Shown piece by piece: positions 27,158 to 35,700 of a DNA stretch of 64,000 bases. Positions within the stretch are counted from its first letter, which is position 1. Each line of letters starts with the position of its first letter. The translations under genes were made by a program, and so were the position numbers. Origin of the DNA: Streptomyces acidiscabies (GTDB lineage: Bacteria; Actinomycetota; Actinomycetes; Streptomycetales; Streptomycetaceae); contig NZ_JAGJBY010000002.1 in the NCBI RefSeq assembly GCF_020010905.1, forward strand, positions 620,001 to 684,000. Reading direction: 5' to 3'. The notes under the pieces were generated by a model that saw only the letters and a program-made list of their open reading frames with translations, had not been told where the DNA came from and ran no database searches.

Positions 27158-28051
27158 ATGACGACGCTGCTCGCTCCGAGGCTCGCGTACTTCGCCGGGG
27201 TGGCCCGTACGGAGCATGTGACCCGGGCCGCTCAGGAGCTACAGGTCCCGCAGTCGACGCTGTCGCGGGCGATGGTCCGGCTGGAGCGGGACCTCGGGGT
27301 GGACCTGTTCGCGCGCCGGGGCCGTACGGTCTCGCTGACGCCCGCCGGACGGACCTTTCTCGCCTCTGTGGAACGGGCGTTGGGGGAGATCCAGAAGGCG
27401 GCCGACGCGGTACGGGCGGACGCGGACGCGGCAACGGGCAAGGTGGCGTTCGGATTTCTGCACACGATGGGCGCGGAGACCGTGCCGGCGCTGATCCACG
27501 CCTTCCGCGCGGACCATCCCCGGGTGCGGTTCAGCCTCGTGCAGAACTACGGCGAGGCGATGATCGAGCGTTTGCGGACAGGGGAGTTGGACCTCTGCCT
27601 GACCTCCCCGGTACCGGACGCACCGGACCTGGTGGCCCGCCGCCTGGACGAACAGAAACTCCGCCTGGTGGTCCCGGCGGACCACCGCCTGGCGACCCGC
27701 AGACGCGTACGGCTCTCCGAGGCGGCCGACGAGACGTTCGTAACCCTGGAACCGGGCTACGGCCTACGCCGCATCACGGACGACCTGTGCCAACAGGCGG
27801 GCTTCCGCCCGAGGATCGCGTTCGAGGGGGAGGAGGCGGAGACGCTAAGGGGGTTGGTGGCGGCGGGACTTGGGGTGGCGCTGCTGCCACCTCCAGCGGT
27901 GAGGAGACCAGGGGTGGCGGAGCTAACGGTGACGTCACCAAGGGCGGTGAGGGAAATCGGGGTGGCCTGGCTGGACGGCCACCCGGACACACCCCCGGTG
28001 GCGGCGTTCAAGAAGTTCTTGCTGTCAAGAAGGGGCACCTTGCTGCCCTAA
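27158..28051 (+). CDS. LysR family transcriptional regulator
   Basis: A LysR-type regulator of about 297 residues. The N-terminal helix-turn-helix reads LAYFAGVARTEHVTRAAQEL and VPQSTLSRAMVRLERDLGVDLFAR. The effector domain begins about residue 85 with GKVAFGFLHTMGAETVP. It includes EEAETLRGLVAAGLGVALLP, the usual closing lobe motif. I choose ATG 27158 because the helix-turn-helix then begins near the N-terminus and the inverted repeat stays upstream; ATG 27101 is an in-frame alternative. The divergent MFS pump is the likely target. A REP-like spacer separates it from the convergent hydrolase gene. Confidence 0.87.
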   Translation: MTTLLAPRLAYFAGVARTEHVTRAAQELQVPQSTLSRAMVRLERDLGVDLFARRGRTVSLTPAGRTFLASVERALGEIQKAADAVRADADAATGKVAFGFLHTMGAETVPALIHAFRADHPRVRFSLVQNYGEAMIERLRTGELDLCLTSPVPDAPDLVARRLDEQKLRLVVPADHRLATRRRVRLSEAADETFVTLEPGYGLRRITDDLCQQAGFRPRIAFEGEEAETLRGLVAAGLGVALLPPPAVRRPGVAELTVTSPRAVREIGVAWLDGHPDTPPVAAFKKFLLSRRGTLLP

Positions 28052-28124
28052 GGGGCGCGGGGCTGTGTCAATTTGCGGCTCCGCCGCGCGGGCGCGACAA
28101 GCCACAACGAGCCCGCACCCGAAG
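28052..28124. repeat. REP-like intergenic element
   Basis: The spacer between two convergent genes begins right after the LysR stop with GGGGCGCGGGGCTGTGTCAA and contains GCGGCTCCGCCGC, a self-complementary block, then GGGCGCGACAAGCCAC. I recognise this from memory as a family of short GC-rich intergenic sequences repeated in Streptomyces genomes, often at gene 3' ends. Only one copy is in this window. Confidence 0.5.
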
Positions 28125-28886
28125 TCACTTCCGCAACGACGCCCCGAACCCCACAGCAAGCGGCATCCTCAACCCCAACGGCGGCGGAGCAGCAAGCGCA
28201 TCCTCCAACGGCCTCGCGAACCCCCGCCCGTACAACGTCCCCATCACGAAGTCCTCAGCCAACGCCTGCACTTCACCCCGATACTGATGCAACCCGTGCC
28301 CATCGGAGTGCACTTCGAACCGACACACATCCCGATTCGCCTTCTTCGCCCGAGCGGCAAGCCGAAACGACAACTCCGGATCCGTACGCTCGTCATTGGT
28401 CCCGTGGACGATCAACACCCGCCGCCCCACAAGCTGCTTGACTGGCTCAGGAGACGCCGCCACATCCTCCTCCGGCAACCAAGGAGCAAGCGCGAGAACG
28501 GAGTTGACGGCATCATGCCCGGCAGCCCGCAACGCGGCCCGCGCCCCCATCCCGACCCCGGCGAGACAGACGGGAACGTCACCGTACCGGCGCACGACCT
28601 CCTCGGCCCCCCAGAGGGCATCCGCCGCGAGATGCGCCTCCGTCCCGTTCCACCCGCGATAGCGGTAGTGGACGGCGTGGACGGCGAGCCCCTCGGCGCG
28701 CCCCGCACGGGCGAGGCGGCGGCCGAGGGCGCGTACGGAGGACGTCGCCCACATGGGGGACGGCTTGCGCTCGGAGAGCTCCTCGCCGCCGGGGAGGAGC
28801 AGAACCGCTCCGCTGACGGAGGTCGGCTCGGGGCCGATCGCCTTGCCCAGGTGGGCGGTTCGGAGCGGCGTCACATGCTGTGCCAT
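28125..28886 (-). CDS. Alpha/beta-hydrolase fold protein lacking the nucleophile serine
   Basis: A 253-residue protein with the alpha/beta-hydrolase layout: strand GAVLLLPGGEELS with a possible oxyanion loop, the elbow region PVCLAGVGMGARAALRAAG, a strand-loop RVLIVHGTNDERTDP carrying the acid position, and HSDGHGLHQY with the histidine position. The nucleophile elbow should be GxSxG but reads GVGMG, so the catalytic serine is glycine. The acid and histidine remain. It may be a non-hydrolytic binder or use other chemistry. It is divergent from the adenosine deaminase gene; no link is evident. Confidence 0.78.
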   Translation of the reverse strand: MAQHVTPLRTAHLGKAIGPEPTSVSGAVLLLPGGEELSERKPSPMWATSSVRALGRRLARAGRAEGLAVHAVHYRYRGWNGTEAHLAADALWGAEEVVRRYGDVPVCLAGVGMGARAALRAAGHDAVNSVLALAPWLPEEDVAASPEPVKQLVGRRVLIVHGTNDERTDPELSFRLAARAKKANRDVCRFEVHSDGHGLHQYRGEVQALAEDFVMGTLYGRGFARPLEDALAAPPPLGLRMPLAVGFGASLRK

Positions 28887-28971
28887 GGCAGAACAGTGTC
28901 AGAAGCGGCGGTGTACTCCACCCGTCCGTGGGGTCACCTTTGCGTATCGGCGGTGCGCTGAGCCGGGCCGT

Positions 28972-28983
28972 CTACGCGCGTAG
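28972..28983. promoter_or_regulatory. Nucleoside-regulon operator (add)
   Basis: The perfect palindrome CTACGCGCGTAG lies 16 bases before the adenosine deaminase ATG, so it would overlap the start of the message. It is identical to the copies at 17378 and 44836. Confidence 0.8.
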
Positions 28984-28999
28984 GAGTTACTGTGCCGGG

Positions 29000-30166
29000 A
29001 TGACGAGCCAGAGCATCCCCAGGGGCGTCACCCCGACACCGGACCAGATCCGTCGGGCGCCCAAGGTTCTGTTGCACGACCACCTCGACGGCGGGCTGCG
29101 TCCCGGCACGATCGTCGACCTAGCCCGCGAGTATGGGTACTCGGGGCTACCTGAGAGTGACCCCGACAAGCTCGGCGTCTGGTTCCGCGAGGCCGCCGAC
29201 TCCGGTTCGCTGGAGCGGTACCTGGAGACCTTCTCGCACACCGTCGCCGTCATGCAGACGCGCGACGCGCTGGTCAGGGTCGCCGCCGAGTGCGCGGAGG
29301 ACCTCGCCGAGGACGGTGTGGTCTACGCGGAGGTGCGGTACGCCCCCGAGCAGCACCTCGACGGCGGGCTGAGCCTCGAAGAGGTCGTCGAGGCGGTCAC
29401 CGAGGGCTTCCGCGAGGGCGAACGCCGGGCCCGCGAGAACGGCCACCGCATCCGCGTCGGCGCCCTCCTCACCGCGATGCGGCACGCCGCCCGCGCCCTG
29501 GAGATCGCCGAACTCGCCAACACGTACCGTGACTCGGGCGTCGTCGGCTTCGACATCGCGGGCGCCGAGGCCGGTCACCCGCCGACCCGGCACCTCGACG
29601 CCTTCGAGTACCTGAAGCGCGAGAACAACCACTTCACGATCCACGCCGGCGAGGCTTTCGGGCTGCCGTCGATCTGGCAGGCTCTCCAGTGGTGCGGCGC
29701 CGACCGGCTCGGCCACGGCGTACGGATCATCGACGACATCGAGGTCGCGGACGACGGGAGTGTGACCCTCGGGCGGCTCGCCGCGTACGTCCGCGACAAG
29801 CGGATCCCGCTGGAGCTGTGCCCCAGCTCCAACCTCCAGACCGGCGCCGCCGCCTCCTACGCCGAGCACCCCATCGGACTGCTGCGGCGGCTGCATTTCC
29901 GGGCCACCGTCAACACGGACAACCGCCTGATGTCCGGGACGAGCATGAGCCGGGAATTCGAGCACCTGGTCGACGCGTTCGGTTATACGCTCGACGACAT
30001 GCAGTGGTTCTCAGTCAATGCTATGAAATCGGCGTTCATTCCTTTCGATGAACGAATCGCCATGATCAATGACGTGATCAAGCCGGGGTATGCCGAGCTG
30101 AAATCCGAATGGCTGTTCCAGCAGACGGCCTCCACCAGCGGTTCTTCCATCGGACAGGGCCGGTAG
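29000..30166 (+). CDS. add: Adenosine deaminase
   Basis: A 388-residue metal-dependent TIM-barrel deaminase that converts adenosine and deoxyadenosine to inosine and deoxyinosine. The metal and catalytic motifs are in order: LLHDHLDGGLRP (the two histidines), FTIHAGEAFG (histidine and catalytic glutamate), DRLGHGVRI and TVNTDNRLMS (the aspartate that binds zinc). ELCPSSNLQTG is the usual substrate segment. ATG 29000 is preceded by the regulon palindrome and a possible weak ribosome site (AGGAG at 28982-28986). It is a single-gene unit ending at a terminator, but shares its control sequence with the nucleoside transporter and deoC operons. Confidence 0.95.
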   Translation: MTSQSIPRGVTPTPDQIRRAPKVLLHDHLDGGLRPGTIVDLAREYGYSGLPESDPDKLGVWFREAADSGSLERYLETFSHTVAVMQTRDALVRVAAECAEDLAEDGVVYAEVRYAPEQHLDGGLSLEEVVEAVTEGFREGERRARENGHRIRVGALLTAMRHAARALEIAELANTYRDSGVVGFDIAGAEAGHPPTRHLDAFEYLKRENNHFTIHAGEAFGLPSIWQALQWCGADRLGHGVRIIDDIEVADDGSVTLGRLAAYVRDKRIPLELCPSSNLQTGAAASYAEHPIGLLRRLHFRATVNTDNRLMSGTSMSREFEHLVDAFGYTLDDMQWFSVNAMKSAFIPFDERIAMINDVIKPGYAELKSEWLFQQTASTSGSSIGQGR

Positions 30167-30187
30167 CAGAGGCTTTGGGGCTCCGGG

Positions 30188-30218
30188 ATGCGGACGAGTG
30201 TTCACCACTCGTCCGCAT
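30188..30218 (+). terminator. Terminator after add
   Basis: A perfect 13-bp stem, ATGCGGACGAGTG with CACTCGTCCGCAT, with loop TTCAC, is followed by TTTCG. It begins 22 bases after the add stop. Confidence 0.88.
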
Positions 30219-30320
30219 TTCGATGTTTGCGGTGGGTGCCTCCGCATGTTTACGGTCGGGGACTGCTCGTATTCCCGTACATTCCCCGTTGCCCCCTTCG
30301 AGTTCGAGGACGCAATTCCC

Positions 30321-30650
30321 ATGAAGCAGTCTGCTGCCAAGACCCTCGGTGTCGCCGCCCTCGGTGCCGCCATCGCCGCCGTCGGCGCGGGTGCCGCCTC
30401 CGCCGCCCCCGCCCTGCCGGACGCCACGCAGGCCCTCGGCGGCGTCACCGGCGCGCTGCCGGGCGCCGGCGAGCTCGTCAACCAGGCCCAGCCCGCCCTC
30501 ACGACGAGCGCCTCCACCGTCGCCCCGATCGCCCAGCGCGCGCTGGCCGACGGCCCCACCGCCCCCGTCGCCGGTCTCCTCGGCGGCCTCCCGATCGGCA
30601 AGGGCCTGCCCACCCACGGCCTGCCGCTCAACGGCATCCCGCTCGGCTGA
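30321..30650 (+). CDS. Small secreted Ala/Pro/Gly-rich protein
   Basis: A 109-residue protein with a classical signal peptide: MKQSAAKTLG, a hydrophobic Ala/Val stretch and an AxA-type cleavage site near ASAAPA. The mature part is low in charge, rich in Ala, Pro, Leu and Gly, with PIAQRALADGPTAPVAGLL followed by short GLP/LPL repeats. A similar layout is found in the gene at 40996-41403, so the two appear to belong to one family of small exported Streptomyces proteins. No catalytic motif is visible. GAGG lies 12 bases upstream of the ATG. Confidence 0.75.
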   Translation: MKQSAAKTLGVAALGAAIAAVGAGAASAAPALPDATQALGGVTGALPGAGELVNQAQPALTTSASTVAPIAQRALADGPTAPVAGLLGGLPIGKGLPTHGLPLNGIPLG

Positions 30651-30696
30651 CGTACCCCGCTTCTGTTCTCCCCGGCCCTTCTCACGGCGGCCCTTC

Positions 30697-32391
30697 TCAC
30701 GGCGCCGGAATGACCTCGATCCGCTCCCCGTTCAGCAGGTACAGCGGCAGCAGCCGCTCCTTCTGCGGCACCGGGAACTCCTGCGACCCGGCGAGGCTCG
30801 CCAGCGCCAGCAGCCCCAGCGACACCTGTGCGCGCGGCGCCGGGGAGTCGCCCCAGTACAGCGCGTGCTTCTCCAGCGCGTCCGCCAGCGTCTTCGCGAA
30901 CTGCTCGTCGTCGTTCGCGATCATCCGGTGGAACAGCGCGGCCGGCTGGTAGTCGACCTGGTCGGAGAACCCGGTCGGCGTGTACGCGACGGCCTTCGGA
31001 TGCCCCGCCTGCATCGTCGCCAGCAGCTTCTGCACGATGTCGTCCATCGGCCCGCGCGACAGGTACGTCCGCAGCGTGTCGATCCAGTGCAGCACGTACT
31101 CGTCGACCGACTCGTCCTCCCGCAGCCGCTCCAGCGGCACCTCCACCAGCCGGGACACCCGGCCCCACTCCCGGCACACCAGCGCGAGGTACAGCGCGTC
31201 CAGCCAGGCCCGCGCGTCCGCCGGCGGCTCCGCCGGGAACGCGGGGAGGCGCACCTCCAGGTCGTCGAAGAGGAACTCCCGCGCCTCACCGCCCGTGAAC
31301 AGCAGCGTCCCGAGCTGGACCGCCGCCGACCAGGCGTCCCACGTGGCGAGTTCGGACGCGTCCGGGTCGACGACACACCGCGCGTGCGCCAGCGTCACCG
31401 TCGAGGCGAAGGCGTCCGCGAGCACCGACGGGTCCTGGGCCAGCCGCTCCAGCAGCCCCGCCGTGTCCCGCGCCAGCGCCTCGGCGTCCGGCGCCCGCCC
31501 GGTCAGCGCCGTCCGCAGCCGGCCCGCGCCGTCCAGCCGGACCAGGCCCTTCATCGCCGCGAGCAGCTCCGGCGGCGGCTGGATGGAGAAGCTGCGGTTC
31601 TCCTCGTCGATGACCGTCAGGGACGTCAGCTTCCCCCGGTACCACCAGTACACGCGCGGCGAAAGGCGCCCCTCGCCGCTCTGGTGCGCCCCCAGCGCGA
31701 ACTGCGCGAGCGCGTTCAGCGCGTCCACGACCGTGCCGTCCGCGATCGGGTGGTACACGAGGTTGTCGCGGGTCGGTACGACGAACAGCGCGCCGTGCTC
31801 CGGCAGCGGCTCGCCGGTGACGCGGCGGGCCACCTCCCCCAGGTACAGGGCCTTGCTCGCGACGAACGGGGAGTCGCCGTAGAGGCTGTGCAGCGTCGTG
31901 TGCTCGCCGACCTGCACCACGTCGTGCTCGACCGGGACGCGCGCCAGGTTGTCGTACCCCGCCTTGCCGAGCGCTTCGAGGCCCGCGCGCTCCACGTCCC
32001 CGTCGGTGAGGATCCGTACGCTCGTCGGGCCGTCCAGGGCGTACGCGAAGACCAGGCCGTCGGCCACCACGCGCGCGTACGTCAGGTCGGCAGCGATCTC
32101 CGGGCCGATCGACTCGGCGGGCAGCAGCCGGACATGCGCGTCCCTCAGCAGCTCCTCGGCGCTCTCGCCGCCCTCGCTCGCCTGCCGCAGCTGACCGAAG
32201 TGGGCGTCCACCAGCGCGGGCCACTCCTCCACAGCGGACCGGGCGCAGCGGACGGCCAGGTCGTGCAGGGAGTACCGGTGGCCGTCTCGGAGATGCGGAG
32301 CGGCCAGCGAGCGCAGGTGATCGGCCTGCGCCGCCGTCAGCAGGGGGAGTTCGGCGTCGGGGGTCGTCTCTGGTGCTTCGTCGAAAGTCAC
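30697..32391 (-). CDS. Imm49-family protein with N-terminal extension
   Basis: A 564-residue protein. The C-terminal half (about residues 330-560) matches the immunity protein 49 pattern, with long helices such as SVLADAFASTVTLAHARCVV, WDAWSAAVQLGTLLF and LDALYLALVCREWGRVSRLV. The N-terminal half resembles DUF1444-type proteins: ADLTYARVVADGLVFAYALD, VRILTDGDVERAG and HGALFVVPTRDNLVYHPI. Imm49 proteins are predicted antidotes in polymorphic toxin systems, but no toxin gene is adjacent here, and a housekeeping role is possible. It is convergent with the secreted-protein gene upstream. Confidence 0.65.
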   Translation of the reverse strand: MTFDEAPETTPDAELPLLTAAQADHLRSLAAPHLRDGHRYSLHDLAVRCARSAVEEWPALVDAHFGQLRQASEGGESAEELLRDAHVRLLPAESIGPEIAADLTYARVVADGLVFAYALDGPTSVRILTDGDVERAGLEALGKAGYDNLARVPVEHDVVQVGEHTTLHSLYGDSPFVASKALYLGEVARRVTGEPLPEHGALFVVPTRDNLVYHPIADGTVVDALNALAQFALGAHQSGEGRLSPRVYWWYRGKLTSLTVIDEENRSFSIQPPPELLAAMKGLVRLDGAGRLRTALTGRAPDAEALARDTAGLLERLAQDPSVLADAFASTVTLAHARCVVDPDASELATWDAWSAAVQLGTLLFTGGEAREFLFDDLEVRLPAFPAEPPADARAWLDALYLALVCREWGRVSRLVEVPLERLREDESVDEYVLHWIDTLRTYLSRGPMDDIVQKLLATMQAGHPKAVAYTPTGFSDQVDYQPAALFHRMIANDDEQFAKTLADALEKHALYWGDSPAPRAQVSLGLLALASLAGSQEFPVPQKERLLPLYLLNGERIEVIPAP

Positions 32392-32439
32392 CCGGATGAC
32401 TCTATGAGGGTTTCGGCCACCCCCGTGACCCGACGGCGG

Positions 32440-32652
32440 TTACCAGGCGGCGCTCCCCGTCGTCCGCGCCTTCTCCTCCGACGGGAAGAGGATCCACAGC
32501 GCGATGTAGAGCAGGAACTGAGGCCCCGGCAGGAGGCAGGACAGGACGAATATCACGCGCATCGTCGTGGCCGACGTGCCGAAGCGGTTGGCCAGCGCGG
32601 CGCACACGCCGCCGATCATGCGGCCGTGGGTGGGACGGGCGAGGCGGGACAT
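32440..32652 (-). CDS. PspC-domain membrane protein
   Basis: A 70-residue PspC-type protein: LARPTHGRMIGGVCAALANRFG is the family start and the rest is one long hydrophobic segment (RVIFVLSCLLPGPQFLLYIALWILF) broken here only by family-typical polar residues. AAGGAG six bases before the ATG fixes the start. PspC domains sense membrane stress or anchor partners. It lies between the Imm49-like and VanZ-like genes. Confidence 0.88.
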   Translation of the reverse strand: MSRLARPTHGRMIGGVCAALANRFGTSATTMRVIFVLSCLLPGPQFLLYIALWILFPSEEKARTTGSAAW

Positions 32653-32753
32653 CTGGGGCTCCTTCACAGCGTGAGCTTCGATCGAGGTGCGGCCCCTGTC
32701 GGCCGCCTCTCCATGACTCAAAGCTACGAGGACGAAGCGGATGAAGCGTCACT

Positions 32754-33305
32754 CTACGGAGCTATCCCGACCCTGGGAATCGTCGGGGTACGACCCTGAG
32801 ACAGCTCCTCCTGACGGACGGCGGTCCGTCGTCGCCGCGGCGTACGCCTACGCAGCAGGTACCTCCCGGCGGGTACCACCAGGGTATGAGCCAGGGCGAC
32901 GCCGAGGGTGTTCAGGAGGACCGCGTCGACGTCCACGACCTGGCCCGGTACGCCGGTCTGCAACAGCTCCACCGTCACCGAGAGCATCGCCCCGGCGGCG
33001 GACGTACGCACCAGCGAGCCGAACGGGGAGACCCGCAGCCTGCCGTGCACCAGGGGGAGGAGTACTCCGAGGGGAGCCAGCAGCAGGAGACCCCGCCCGA
33101 TCCGGCGGACCGCCTCGTGCCACCCCAGACCGAGGTCGGTGCGGATGCCGTCGAGCGGGTGCAGGTTGGCCGGCATCACCCAGGGGACGTCCAGCGGTCG
33201 CAGCGAGTACCAAACGACGAACGCGAGATGAGCGGCGAGGAGAACACCTCCCGCCACACGGACACGGATCACGGCGCTGCCGCCGATGGGGCCTTGACGC
33301 TGCAC
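32754..33305 (-). CDS. VanZ-like membrane protein
   Basis: A protein of about 183 residues with four hydrophobic segments and the VanZ-like core: FVVWYSLRPLDVPWV, LGVLLPLVHGRLR, and SVTVELLQTGVPGQVVDVDAVLLNTLGV, in which the Glu and Asp residues are the family signature. VanZ relatives affect lipoglycopeptide resistance or envelope properties; most are uncharacterised. The start is uncertain: GTG 33305 follows a GGGGG tract, and GTG 33272 would also keep the core. The C-terminus is highly basic. Confidence 0.8.
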   Translation of the reverse strand: MQRQGPIGGSAVIRVRVAGGVLLAAHLAFVVWYSLRPLDVPWVMPANLHPLDGIRTDLGLGWHEAVRRIGRGLLLLAPLGVLLPLVHGRLRVSPFGSLVRTSAAGAMLSVTVELLQTGVPGQVVDVDAVLLNTLGVALAHTLVVPAGRYLLRRRTPRRRRTAVRQEELSQGRTPTIPRVGIAP

Positions 33306-33405
33306 GACCCCCAAGACGCACCGCTCACGGCGAATGGTTCCGCAGGGGCCTCAGGGAGGGGGGTGAGTCCTTCACCACACCCCCACACACGAGGATTTGA
33401 TCACG

Positions 33406-33433
33406 GTGAGTCACGGCGACTGTCGCAACTCAC
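33406..33433 (-). terminator. Possible terminator for the AfsQ-lipoprotein operon
   Basis: Arms GTGAGT and ACTCAC flank a smaller GCGAC/GTCGC pair, 13 bases beyond the lipoprotein stop in the minus direction. A second hairpin of GGGGTGA with TCACCACACCCC follows near 33357-33383. Weak individually, but correctly placed. Confidence 0.4.
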
Positions 33434-33445
33434 GTACCGATCCTC

Positions 33446-34147
33446 CTACTTCGCCACCTTCGACGACGGCGGCAGCTTGGTCCCCGGCCGCTGCTTCACC
33501 TCGTCCGTGCACTCGTAGCGCGTCAACTCCCGGCCTGCGGGCCCGCCGAGGACCACGGAGCCGTCGCCGTCGGAGGCGGCCGAGTCGGAGAGGGTGCAGA
33601 CGACCTGCGCGAGGGCGTACGGCGAGAGCGTCTCCGGCGCGACGGTGAGGCGGAGCGCGTCGTCGGGGTCGGTGCCGGTCAGCGGCGGGAGGACGGTCAC
33701 GCCCTCGCGCACGTCGGTCGTGTACCCCGACTCCTTCTCCTGGGACGACGGGCTGGCCTCCAGCTCGTTCAGCAGCCCCTGGGCGACCAGCACCCGACGC
33801 TTGGCACCAACTGCCCCGTCCGGTACGGGAACCGCCCGGTCGACGGCGACGAGCGACGCCCCGCACAGCAGGAACACCTGCACCGGCACCCGGCCCGACA
33901 TCTGCGCGGCGGTCGTACCCGACTCGGCGGCGGAGCACCGGACGCGGGAGGGCGCCGCACCGAAGTCGGTCGGCACTTCGGTCGCCCGGATACCGCACCC
34001 GGAGAGGACGAGTCCGAGCGCGGCGACGAGCAGCAGTCGCGTACGCCCCTTGGTGGGGGCGCGGGTTGAGGCCACCCGGGCCGGGACGCCCTTTTCTGGC
34101 ACGGCAGTTGAGGCCGCCCCGTTCGTGACATCTTCCGTCAGCCTCAC
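33446..34147 (-). CDS. Lipoprotein of the AfsQ operon
   Basis: A 233-residue secreted lipoprotein. After a long polar N-terminus comes TRLLLVAALGLVLSGCG, a hydrophobic segment with lipobox LSGC. The mature domain resembles the small GerMN-like lipoproteins of actinobacteria (PVQVFLLCGASLVAVDRAVP and VLVAQGLLNELEASP). GTG 34147 overlaps the sensor-kinase stop in GTGA, so it is made with the kinase. In S. coelicolor a lipoprotein gene is known to follow afsQ2, which fits. The domain could bind an envelope ligand for the sensor; that is inference. Confidence 0.82.
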   Translation of the reverse strand: MRLTEDVTNGAASTAVPEKGVPARVASTRAPTKGRTRLLLVAALGLVLSGCGIRATEVPTDFGAAPSRVRCSAAESGTTAAQMSGRVPVQVFLLCGASLVAVDRAVPVPDGAVGAKRRVLVAQGLLNELEASPSSQEKESGYTTDVREGVTVLPPLTGTDPDDALRLTVAPETLSPYALAQVVCTLSDSAASDGDGSVVLGGPAGRELTRYECTDEVKQRPGTKLPPSSKVAK

Positions 34148-35700
34148 GACGCCGTCCCCCCGTCCTCGTCCTCCTGCTCCACGACTTCCCAGCTCCCCCG
34201 GGGCAGTTTCAGCGTGAACACCGCACCGCCTTCAGGGGAGTTGGCGGCGCTGATCTCGCCGCCGTGGATGTGCGCGTTCTCCAGCGCGATGGAGAGCCCG
34301 AGCCCGCTGCCTTCCGAACGCGGCCTGGACGCACTGGCCTTGTAGAACCGGTCGAAGACATGCGGCAGCACTTCCTCGGGGATACCGGGCCCGTGGTCGC
34401 GCACGGCGATGACCATCTCGTCGGCGCTCTCCCGCACGGACACCCGCACCGGAGACCCCCCGTGCTTGAGGGCGTTGCCGATGAGGTTCGCGAGGATGAC
34501 GTCGAGCCGGCGCGGATCGAGCTGCGCGTGAATCCCGCGCTCGGCGTCGAGGTCGACCGCGTCCAGCCAGGCGCGCGCGTCGATGCAGGCGGTGATCTGG
34601 TCGGCCACGTCGACGACGTCGAGCACCAGCCGGGCCGTCCCCGCGTCGAAGCGGGTGACCTCCATCAGGTTCTCGACGAGGTCGTTGAGCCGCCGCGTCT
34701 CGCTCACCACGAGCCGTACGGCGGGCTCGATCATCGGGTCCATGCTGCCGGTCTCGGCCTCAAGTTCCTCTTCCAGAACTTCGGTTACGGCCGTGATCGC
34801 GGTGAGCGGCGTCCGCAGCTCGTGGCTCATGTCGGCGACGAACCGCCGCGACGCCTCGTCCCGCGCGGCCATGTCCGCGACCCGCTTCTCCAGCGCCTCG
34901 GCGGCACGGTTGAACGTCCGTGACAGATCGGCGAGTTCGTCCGTACCGGACACCTGGAGCCGGGTATCGAGCCGCCCCTCGCCGAGATGCCGCGCGGCAA
35001 CTCCCAGCCGGTGCACGGGTTTCAGCACGGTCGTGGACGCGGCCTGCGCGATCAGCGCCGCCCCGATCAGCGCGAGCCCGGTGGCGATCCCCAGCGACCA
35101 GGCAAGGGAGTTGAGGTCCTTCGCCTCGGGCTCCAGCGACTTGCGCATGTACCCGGTCGGACCACCCCCGTCGACCTTCGTCCCGGCGACCAGATACGGC
35201 GTGCCGTGATCGACGACGCGCTGCCAAAAGAGGTGGTACGGCGCCCTGTTGGCCCCCGACACCGACTGCTGCTTGTTCACCGCGCGCCGCAGCGACTCCG
35301 GCACGTCGTCCAGCGAGAACCCGCTCAGACCACCGGAGTTGCCGTACACCGTCCGCCCGACGTCGTCGGCCGCGACCAGCAACACACTGAAACGCTGACT
35401 GGAGTTGGCCATCTGCGCGGCCGTGCGCTGGAGTTCGGTCTGCGAGGGACGCTCGGGGAGCGCGCCCGCGCGGTTCTGCATCTCCGTACGGAAGTCCTTC
35501 AGCACCGCGTCCTGCGCGCGCGTCAGCACGGCCTCGCGGTTGAGCCAGTAGGCGATGCCGGACGCCGAGACGGCCGTGGCGAGCGCGACCGCGCCGAACA
35601 CGACGACCAGCCGCAGGCGCAGGCTCGTGAAGCGCAGCCGGGACAGGACCACTTTGCGAAACGCGGGCCAGCCGCGGAAACCTGGTGCGGCCTGGGTCAC
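34144..35700 (-). CDS. afsQ2: Sensor histidine kinase AfsQ2-like
   Basis: A 518-residue membrane histidine kinase. The first membrane span is near residue 30 (LRLRLVVVFGAVALATAVSA). An extracellular domain of about 150 residues follows, then the second span IATGLALIGAALIAQAAS, a HAMP segment, and the HisKA box FVADMSHELRTPLTAITAV with the phospho-accepting histidine. The ATPase boxes are N (LANLIGNALKHGG), G1 (DHGPGIPEE) and G2 (GSGLGLSIAL). GTG 35700 overlaps the stop of the response-regulator gene. The pair and the following lipoprotein match the AfsQ system, which links nutrient (nitrogen/glutamate) conditions to antibiotic production in S. coelicolor. Confidence 0.9.
   Translation of the reverse strand: MTQAAPGFRGWPAFRKVVLSRLRFTSLRLRLVVVFGAVALATAVSASGIAYWLNREAVLTRAQDAVLKDFRTEMQNRAGALPERPSQTELQRTAAQMANSSQRFSVLLVAADDVGRTVYGNSGGLSGFSLDDVPESLRRAVNKQQSVSGANRAPYHLFWQRVVDHGTPYLVAGTKVDGGGPTGYMRKSLEPEAKDLNSLAWSLGIATGLALIGAALIAQAASTTVLKPVHRLGVAARHLGEGRLDTRLQVSGTDELADLSRTFNRAAEALEKRVADMAARDEASRRFVADMSHELRTPLTAITAVTEVLEEELEAETGSMDPMIEPAVRLVVSETRRLNDLVENLMEVTRFDAGTARLVLDVVDVADQITACIDARAWLDAVDLDAERGIHAQLDPRRLDVILANLIGNALKHGGSPVRVSVRESADEMVIAVRDHGPGIPEEVLPHVFDRFYKASASRPRSEGSGLGLSIALENAHIHGGEISAANSPEGGAVFTLKLPRGSWEVVEQEDEDGGTAS

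Noticed and set aside
33397..33648. Plus-strand frame opposite the end of the AfsQ lipoprotein gene
   Set aside because: Arg/Ser/Pro-rich shadow; the coupled minus gene with a lipobox is real.
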